Part shown: positions 31,784-36,926 of the stretch, piece by piece
Layout of the letters: every line of letters begins with the position of its first letter
Numbering within the stretch: the stretch's first letter is position 1
Assembly: GCA_051453625.1 (NCBI GenBank)
Contig: JBOZIK010000001.1
Location: 82,395,022 to 82,431,947, forward strand
Direction of reading: 5' to 3'
Origin: Welwitschia mirabilis
Taxonomy: Eukaryota; Gnetophyta; Gnetopsida; Welwitschiales
DNA: 36,926 nucleotides
Program-made: the position numbers and the translations under genes
Notes under the pieces: generated by a model
The model's input: only the letters and a program-made list of their open reading frames with translations
Database searches by the model: none
Told to the model about the DNA's origin: nothing

Positions 31784-32721
31784 TATTTCATATAATCGTT
31801 AATATATGAGCAACCTGTGCATAAATAACACAAGAAACCTGCTAACTGAACAATTTCACTTGATTGGAACTATTCCAGACTTGCAGCCATATATTGGATA
31901 TGATATTAGAATTGCAAATATGGAGATACTGTGGCAATACCACATTAAATGTAGGGTGGCAGAAACTCATGGGACACTATATCAAAGAAGCTAACTGCAA
32001 AAGAAGAATGTTATATTCCTAGGATGCATTTCTGTCCATTCTTTAGTTAGATGCCAGAGAAGTTTCTTTTCATTTTTGGATAACTTCTCAAGAAATTAAG
32101 ACTGCAGACATTGCATATAAATGGCTCTATTTCATGGAGGTTCTCTTTTGGTTTCACTGGAAATAAGTTACCTAACAAACCTCACAAATTTTCAATATCT
32201 GATAGCTCAGGTATGAAAACCAAGAAGTCAAGTCAAGTCTGAACTAGTACTGGTGATTGTCAACTGTCATGGGGGGTGAATCATATTTCCAGGAAGACAG
32301 ACAGGGAACTAAACATTTAGGAAGTGACGACTTTTCAAGATGGTCTTTGTCTAACCATAAAGAAGTGAAGTTGTAAGGGTATAACAACATTTAAATGCGT
32401 CTGTAAATGCCACAAGTTATGACCTTAAGACTCGGTAGATATTGATGAAAACTTTCTGCTTGTGAGGAGATGACACTGCATTGCCAGCAATGGCTACAAT
32501 GGCTTTCAGAAGGTGAAAAATCTAAGGCATGCATCTGTATTTGTTCAAATGTCTCTAGCTTGGACCAAGTCACAGGTTGCACCCTCATCAAAGTACCAGG
32601 CAATGACATATACTGATCTTCCAAGCTACTATCAATCTTTGCTAGTACTGTAACTAGAGTGGATAGTTTCTGCTTGCCATAAATATTCAAGAAAGATTTT
32701 TCCTTGGAAGTTCAATCTTAC
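31784..32721 (-). other. Probable last intron (or 3' region) of TPC1
   Basis: This stretch is less AT-rich and looks unique. It follows the donor site GTAAGATTG after the second TPC1 exon. I searched the minus strand for the expected last exon, with its basic RNRR-type stretch and LLHHML motif, and did not find it. The 99-codon minus-strand frame at 32391-32690 is not recognised. If the intron is retained, the reading frame stops at 32632-32634. Confidence 0.55.
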
Positions 32722-32811
32722 CAAGCTTTGTGACTCATCTGTATTTTCACTTGTGTCACCAGAATCCATATCTGATTCTGCAAAAAAGGCCTCCAGAACA
32801 AATGCAATCAC
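32722..32811 (-). CDS. TPC1: TPC1 exon: end of pore helix IIS6 and start of the C-terminal tail
   Basis: This exon encodes 30 residues beginning VIAFVLEAFFAES and continuing with an acidic Ser/Asp/Glu-rich tail. VIAFVLEAFF is the highly conserved end of the last transmembrane helix of plant two-pore channel 1, the vacuolar-membrane cation channel behind slow-vacuolar currents; this helix lines the pore. The acceptor is CTGCAG before GTG and the donor is TTG followed by GTAAGA. The exon is in phase with the one at 32929-32996 across a 117-base intron. No stop or frameshift is present, in contrast to all surrounding sequence, so it is under constraint or only recently lost. The tail after AFFAE is family-variable. 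Confidence 0.85.
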
Positions 32812-32928
32812 CTGCAGTATGAAGAAGTGCAGTTCAAGCTTTCAATACCGTTAATTTGCACTGGCACCAGCTGCTTCGAAAGAAAATTATGTTCAGAAAT
32901 TAGAATGTTATATTAAACATTCCCTTAC

Positions 32929-32996
32929 CAGGTTGAGCATAAACAACACCGTGATTAGATAAAAGCTAATGAAATATACAAGTGCCCATGATGTTC
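32929..32996 (-). CDS. TPC1: TPC1 exon: transmembrane helix IIS6
   Basis: The exon holds two bases completing a codon from the previous exon, then 22 codons: TSWALVYFISFY, then LITVLFMLNL. Known plant TPC1 proteins have G-T-x-W-x-x-x-Y-F-x-S-F-Y-x-I-T-x-L-L-L-L-N-L at this place, leading into VVAFVLEAFF. The acceptor CTGTCAG lies at 32997-33003 and the donor GTAAGG begins at 32928. The preceding exon, expected to encode the pore region around NWQ, is not between this exon and 33275, so it must lie beyond the retroelement that starts at 33276. The element is therefore intronic and in the same orientation as the gene. Confidence 0.85.
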
Positions 32997-33275
32997 CTGA
33001 CAGTTGTACATAGCTCTAACATGACAAGCAAACTCCATGTCAGTGAGAAAAATGTGACTTCAATATGTTTAATATGCATGCAAAAAGGCTGCTTCTCAAG
33101 TACACACAGAAAACTCCAGATCATAAAAATCAACTTACTACCTGGTCCTTATCAAGATTATTCTAATTTTATGAAGACCACATAGCAATGACAGGAAATA
33201 GACAACAAACACAATCTTTAAGATGTATTTTACATGATTTCAGACATAACTGTCTGATGGGAGTTAAGTATATAA
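32997..33275 (-). other. TPC1 intron sequence between exon and retroelement
   Basis: Ends on the minus strand with the acceptor CAACTGTCAG. No further TPC1 exon is visible; frames at 32982-33185 and 33169-33357 overlap the intron or LTR and are chance. Confidence 0.6.
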
Positions 33276-33712
33276 TGTTAGGATCACCAAATACGGCAGT
33301 GAATAGGGTTCTAAAATCCTTTTTACGAAAAACTTGACAATTGAATACAAGAAACAATACAACAAATGCACTCTACCAATTTATAATGGTTCAGCTCTCC
33401 AAGCCTACTCCACTCACAAGAGGCAGCAAAAAGCCTTTAGCCTCTTGGTTCTTTTAAGCAACAGTGCAACAGCACCACCACCCTTTAACAAAAGGCTCCA
33501 ATTACAATAGATGCTCTTCCCTGAGCAATGATCACGATTGAAAAGAATAATCTGCTGATTTGTAAGCCTCCTAGCTTTGATACATCAGCAAGACATATAA
33601 GTGGAGAAGATGATTTACATCAGTTTGGAGCAGAATAGTTCTCCTTATCACAACAGAAGCAAGTTCTCCGTTTTGTACAACAATTCGGTATTCTCAAAAT
33701 CTATGAAAGGCA

Positions 33713-33722
33713 TATTTATATA
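33713..33722 (-). promoter_or_regulatory. TATA box of the right Sirevirus-like LTR
   Basis: The minus strand reads TATATAAATA within ATATATAAATATGCC. Transcription from it would run toward the two TPC1 exons, about 0.7 kb further on. Confidence 0.5.
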
Positions 33723-33861
33723 TGTTACATTGAGGAGACTCTTCTAGGAGCCCTTACATAGGTTATAGGGCCATGCCAGACCCTTTCTTAGCCGTTTGCG
33801 CTTTGATAGGAGTGCCCAACGTTCGTTTTCGCTTATTTCTGCTCATCAACGGATAGTCTGT

Positions 33862-34077
33862 CGGATGTCCTAAGATAAAAGGTTGGACGTCCCAATTTTA
33901 ATCAGGATTTTACAGGTATTCTGAAACAGGCTCAGACGTCCCGAGAAAGGAGGTTGGACGTCCCAGTATATATGCACCGATAACAGGGTCAGACATCCCG
34001 AGGTTGATAGCCGGATGTCCCAGTATATTTTACCAGTTACAGGGTCAGACGTCCCGAGGCTGATGGTCGGATGTCCT
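33862..34077. repeat. GGACGTCC-type motif array in the right LTR
   Basis: Eight copies in 216 bases: CGGATGTCCT, TGGACGTCCC, CAGACGTCCC, TGGACGTCCC, CAGACATCCC, CGGATGTCCC, CAGACGTCCC and CGGATGTCCT. The core GGACGTCC is its own reverse complement. Copies alternate between a CAG- and a CGG/TGG-type left flank and are followed alternately by CGAG and CAGT/CTGGT. Confidence 0.85.
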
Positions 34078-34198
34078 GGTATATATTCCAGATTTTGCTG
34101 AGTTTACTTGACTGATTTTGCTCTTCAAGGTTGAGCTGTGACTTTGACCTTGGAATAATTTTGTCGTCTTCATCATTGAAATAGACATATTCTTAACA

Positions 34199-34212
34199 AT
34201 CTCCCCCTTTTC
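34199..34212 (-). other. Polypurine tract next to the right LTR
   Basis: The minus strand reads GAAAAGGGGGAGAT, preceded by GTCATCATT and directly followed by the LTR start TGTTAAG. Confidence 0.85.
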
Positions 34213-34400
34213 AATGATGACAAAATTTTTCTGATGCAAGAGATGCTTCCCCTTAGTCCAGCAATTTGATCACCATGAGCTTTACCTGTTCAACCAGCTT
34301 AAAAGAACAACATACTACAAAAACAAACCTCTATGTTTATATATATATTTCCTGGGGTTAGTTCATAATTGAAAAAGACACAAGATTTGGATTATGCTCA

Positions 34401-34488
34401 TACAAATCATTTGATAGCAAAATGAGACAGATTATTAGAAATTATACAAATCATTTGATAACCAAAACAAGACAGATTTTTAGAGCAA
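34401..34488. repeat. Local tandem duplication, 44-base period
   Basis: TACAAATCATTTGATA followed by a GACAGATT stretch occurs at 34401 and again at 34445. The left copy of the element has it once (about 31363), so the duplication is specific to this copy. Confidence 0.75.
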
Positions 34489-34534
34489 ACAAAAACGTTT
34501 CATATCAGTTAAGTGATATTTTACATCCAAGATA

Positions 34535-34549
34535 TTCTCCCCCTTTGCC
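34535..34549 (-). other. Second polypurine-tract-like site after the env-like ORF
   Basis: The minus strand reads GGCAAAGGGGGAGAA, preceded by TCAATGAT, between the env-like stop codon and the LTR-proximal tract. Repeated polypurine tracts are a known trait of Sireviruses. Confidence 0.7.
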
Positions 34550-34650
34550 ATCATTGAAAACACAAAATAAGAGGGATGGAAGATATATAAGAGGATACAA
34601 AATAAGAGAATGAGAGAGACTGAGAAAAGAAGAAAAGGCTAAAGATGAGG

Positions 34651-35830
34651 CTAATCTGAGTATTCATCATGAGGAGAAGGAGAGGCATGATCTCCAAGAG
34701 CTGCTTCCTCTTCTGACTCTGAAGGAATATCTAAGCCAAAAGCTGAAAGACCAAGTACCATGCGATCTACCTTCTTATGCAACATGTCCACTGAGGCATG
34801 TAGACTTTGAACGGGCCAGAATAATACTTCATTTGAAACAGGTTCAGCTGAAGTGCCTTCTTCAATGCGCTACTTCTTTTTAGGAGGAGATGGACCAATA
34901 ACATCTGAGAATATGTTCATTTTCTAAAGTGAAAATAAATCAAGTGATTTTGGTACTTTAACTAACTCCTCATCCTTTTGAATTATGAACTAATGGCTCT
35001 CAAGAATAGCCATAATTAGACTACTAAAAGGAAGATCGAAATAACTGGGAATAAAAAACTGACTGATATAGAATATAACAAACTTACATAAATTAATCTT
35101 AACTTTGGTTCCCAGATAAAACACGATATAGGTACATAAGGGGGAAACCTCATCCTTGTGGCCAAGTTTTGGAACTAAATTATGAGTGGAGATCTAAAAG
35201 ATAACTTGGTAAAATGGCTTAAGCTAGTTGATTAGAATGTTTGCATGCCATGAGACTTGTTTCCCATATAATTATTTAGTTAGAACATCTTTAGAAACTA
35301 CTTCTTAAAGAGAGGCTACTGAATGAATTTCATGAAAGAAATCATCATTTGAAAAACTAGTAATTAGAGAGATTCTCTCCAAATCTACTTTAATTATTAT
35401 TCCATATACTTTTAAAATCAACTTCCAATTTGATTTATCAAATAGTCCATTACAATAAAAAATATATATCATTTTTACTAAAGCCTTTGTGTCTGGACTA
35501 AGAACATATAACCAACCTTATTCTATAAATTTCAATTCTAACTGGAGCTCATGTTGAAAAGAGTAAAAATCTATGCTACGTTCTAGAGCTAGTGACTATT
35601 TAAAAAAAGAAGCATGCTAGTTTCTCTAATGATCTAGTAAAAGAAACCATTTTACTTCTGAAGCTAGATCCTTCCCCTTTCTGAAAGTTGAAAATTTGTA
35701 TTTGACCATGATAAAAATGAAGAGAAATACAGGTTGAAGCCAAGAAAGCAAGGTGACAGAGAGAGATGGTCAAGAAAAATGAATGAAAGATAGAAAACAT
35801 AGTAAAGAGGAGGACTTAAAAAGACAAAAG
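34651..35830 (-). pseudogene. Env-like/extra ORF of the right Sirevirus-like element, broken
   Basis: The best N-terminal open stretch on the minus strand (35800-35600) includes SKMVSFTRSLEKLACFF. Further down a decayed middle part has YGKQVSWHANIL and HNLVPKLGHKDEVSPL followed by YLGTKVKINLCKFV, which fits the plant transposon protein domain of Sirevirus extra ORFs (a H-x-x-x-P-K-x-G-H-x-D-x-V-S-like stretch before the core). The C-terminus is well preserved: EVLFWPVQSLHASVDMLHKKVD, then GLDIPSESEEEAALGDHAS and a stop at 34651-34653. Stops at former Gln and Trp codons and frameshifts disable the middle. Its role in the element life cycle is not established. Confidence 0.75.
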
Positions 35831-36070
35831 TGTCCGCCCTTGGTCTAGACGTCCGGGTTTTAAAACTCAGATAGCTAAGTTAAAAAAAGAAAAACCCACT
35901 ATTTAAAAAATTATTTCAGATGTCCAGGAATAAAAACTAGAATGTCTGAGATTGACTCAATTCTACACAGTCATACAACTGGATTTAACAGATGGAACAT
36001 CTGAATAGAATTTGATCTACTCAGGCTTAGTTTATAGGAGGACGTCTAAAAAAGGAGTTGGAATGTCCAA
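35825..36070. repeat. Spacer between RNase H and env-like ORF with decayed GGACGTCC-type motifs
   Basis: Variants AGACGTCCGGG, AGATGTCCAGG, GAATGTCTGAG, GAACATCTGAA, GGACGTCTAAA and GAATGTCCAAA occur within 250 bases. The motif is the same as in the LTR of this element, although the spacer is internal. Confidence 0.6.
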
Positions 36071-36196
36071 AAAATAGGGAAAGAATACCACAAAAAAATG
36101 TTTGAATGATGATAAATGTAGAATTAGAAATTAAATTTAAGTTAAATTATGTAAAAGTGGAAGGGTCCCTCAACCCAAGTTTATGATGAAAAAAAA

Positions 36197-36926
36197 ATAA
36201 ATTTATCTTTACTCAAACCTTTTATCATTATGTAAGCAATTTGGAATTTAGTGGGAATGTAATCAATAGACACATTATTGTTTTGAACATGCTCCCTAAT
36301 GAAATGATGTCTAATATCTATATGTTTAATTTTTGAATGCTAGACAGGATTTTTACTTATATTAATGGCACTAGTATTGTCACAAAGTATTTTAATTTTG
36401 TCAAGATTGACTCTAAAATCAGTCATCATTTGCTTCATCTAAAGAAACTAAGTACAACAAGATCCAACAGCTATATACTCAGCTTCAGCTGTGGATAAGG
36501 AAGTGGTTGTCTGCTTTCAACTTAACTAAGAAACTAGATAGTTATAAATATAAAAGCAATCACCAATTATACTTTTTCGATTATTAATACAGCTAGCCTA
36601 GTCAGCATGACTATAACATATAAGATCTAGACTAGTATTATGACTATACTAGAGATCATAGTGTTGAGTTTTCTTCAGGTACCTCAAGATTCTCTTTACA
36701 TGATTAAGATGAGACTCTCTAGGATCAGCTTGGTATCTAGCACAGACTCCGACATTGTAGGCTACATCAAGATGACTAGCAGTGACATATAATAGACTTC
36801 CTATGAGTCCTCAATACAATTTTTGATCTACTTTCTTACTAGGCTCATGTTTGCTAATTTTGACATTTGTAGACATGGGCGTTGGGGTGTCTTTGCAATC
36901 AGTCATGTTGTACTTAGCTAGCATGT
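36197..36926 (-). pseudogene. RT C-terminus and RNase H of the right Sirevirus-like element, partial and broken
   Basis: Reading from the window end on the minus strand: MLAKYNMTDCKDTPTPMS, then GLIGSLLYVTASHLDVAYNV, CARYQADPRESHLNHVKRIL, SHADWASCINNRKSI, SLSTAEAEYIAVGSCCT, LCDNTSAINISKNPV, KHIDIRHHFIREHV. These are the ordered RNase H motifs of Ty1/copia elements, with the catalytic D (SHADWA), E (AEAEY) and D (LCDNTSA) still present. A few stops replace Gln or Trp codons. The rest of pol lies beyond 36926. It is better preserved than the plus-strand copia element at 14543-22520. Confidence 0.9.

Larger units (their letters stand above)
33276..34198 (-). mobile_element. 3' LTR of the right minus-strand Sirevirus-like element
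   Basis: 923 bases with matching ends: TGTTAGGATCACC on the left and CTTAACA on the right, i.e. TGTTA...TAACA. The right edge abuts a perfect polypurine tract, and the interior with env-like ORF and RNase H continues to the window end. The five bases before the LTR are TATAA, one side of a possible target duplication; the other side is outside the window. The LTR holds a TATA box (33713-33722) and eight GGACGTCC-like motifs. Compared with the left LTR it retains many more CG pairs. Confidence 0.9.

Noticed and set aside
32391-32690. 99-codon minus-strand frame next to TPC1 exons, considered as a last exon
   Set aside because: Lacks the basic stretch and LLHHML-type motif of TPC1 ends and has no matching splice acceptor in phase that I could support; kept as intron or 3' region.
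1-36926. CRISPR arrays, bacterial operons, tRNA or rRNA genes
   Set aside because: None seen; spliced exons and plant retrotransposons show a eukaryotic nuclear context. The only tRNA-like sequence is the short A-box match at 29034-29044.

Overview
This is a plant nuclear genome window: very AT-rich, intergenic or intronic, and built almost entirely from old LTR retrotransposons. Nine N-runs interrupt it (543-652, 3651-3750, 4324-4940, 13164-13173, 13405-14105, 16510-16934, 25081-25180, 27552-28476, 31684-31783). Three are exactly 100 N, which usually marks a gap of unknown size. The host is a flowering plant; I cannot name the species. The only host gene I can support is a C-terminal fragment of the vacuolar two-pore cation channel TPC1 on the minus strand: two exons at 32929-32996 and 32722-32811.

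Layout. 1-11004: remains of two minus-strand Ty3/gypsy-type insertions. Each has a decayed tRNA-Met primer-binding site next to an LTR edge (344-355/359 and 8453-8464/8468). The second has a recognisable chromodomain (6949-7110) but no visible reverse transcriptase. 11005-14481 and 26154-30041: two diverged direct copies of one unclassified repeat about 3.5-3.9 kb long, each ending in a decayed acidic reading frame on the minus strand. 14543-22520: plus-strand Ty1/copia sequence of Sirevirus type. It has an LTR, primer-binding site, gag (part of it present twice across a gap), protease, integrase, RT, RNase H, a spacer and an env-like extra ORF, all broken by stops and active-site losses. 22521-26153: AT-rich sequence with nothing recognised.

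30163-36926: two minus-strand copies of a second Sirevirus-like family. The left copy keeps one LTR (30163-31158) and about 0.5 kb of interior before a 100-N gap. The right copy keeps its 3' LTR (33276-34198), paired polypurine tracts, an env-like ORF, a spacer and the RNase H end of pol, running off the window. The TPC1 exons lie between these two insertions; the right one sits in a TPC1 intron in the same orientation as the gene. The last TPC1 exon was not found.

The most interesting structure is non-coding. Both Sirevirus-like families carry arrays of a short, roughly palindromic motif at the same two places, inside the LTR and in the spacer between RNase H and the env-like ORF, but the motif differs between families (GGACGTCC-like on the right, GGTCGATT/GTCAACTG-like in the centre). 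This resembles the palindromic repeats known from Sireviruses of grasses and suggests a conserved layout whose sequence changes from family to family.
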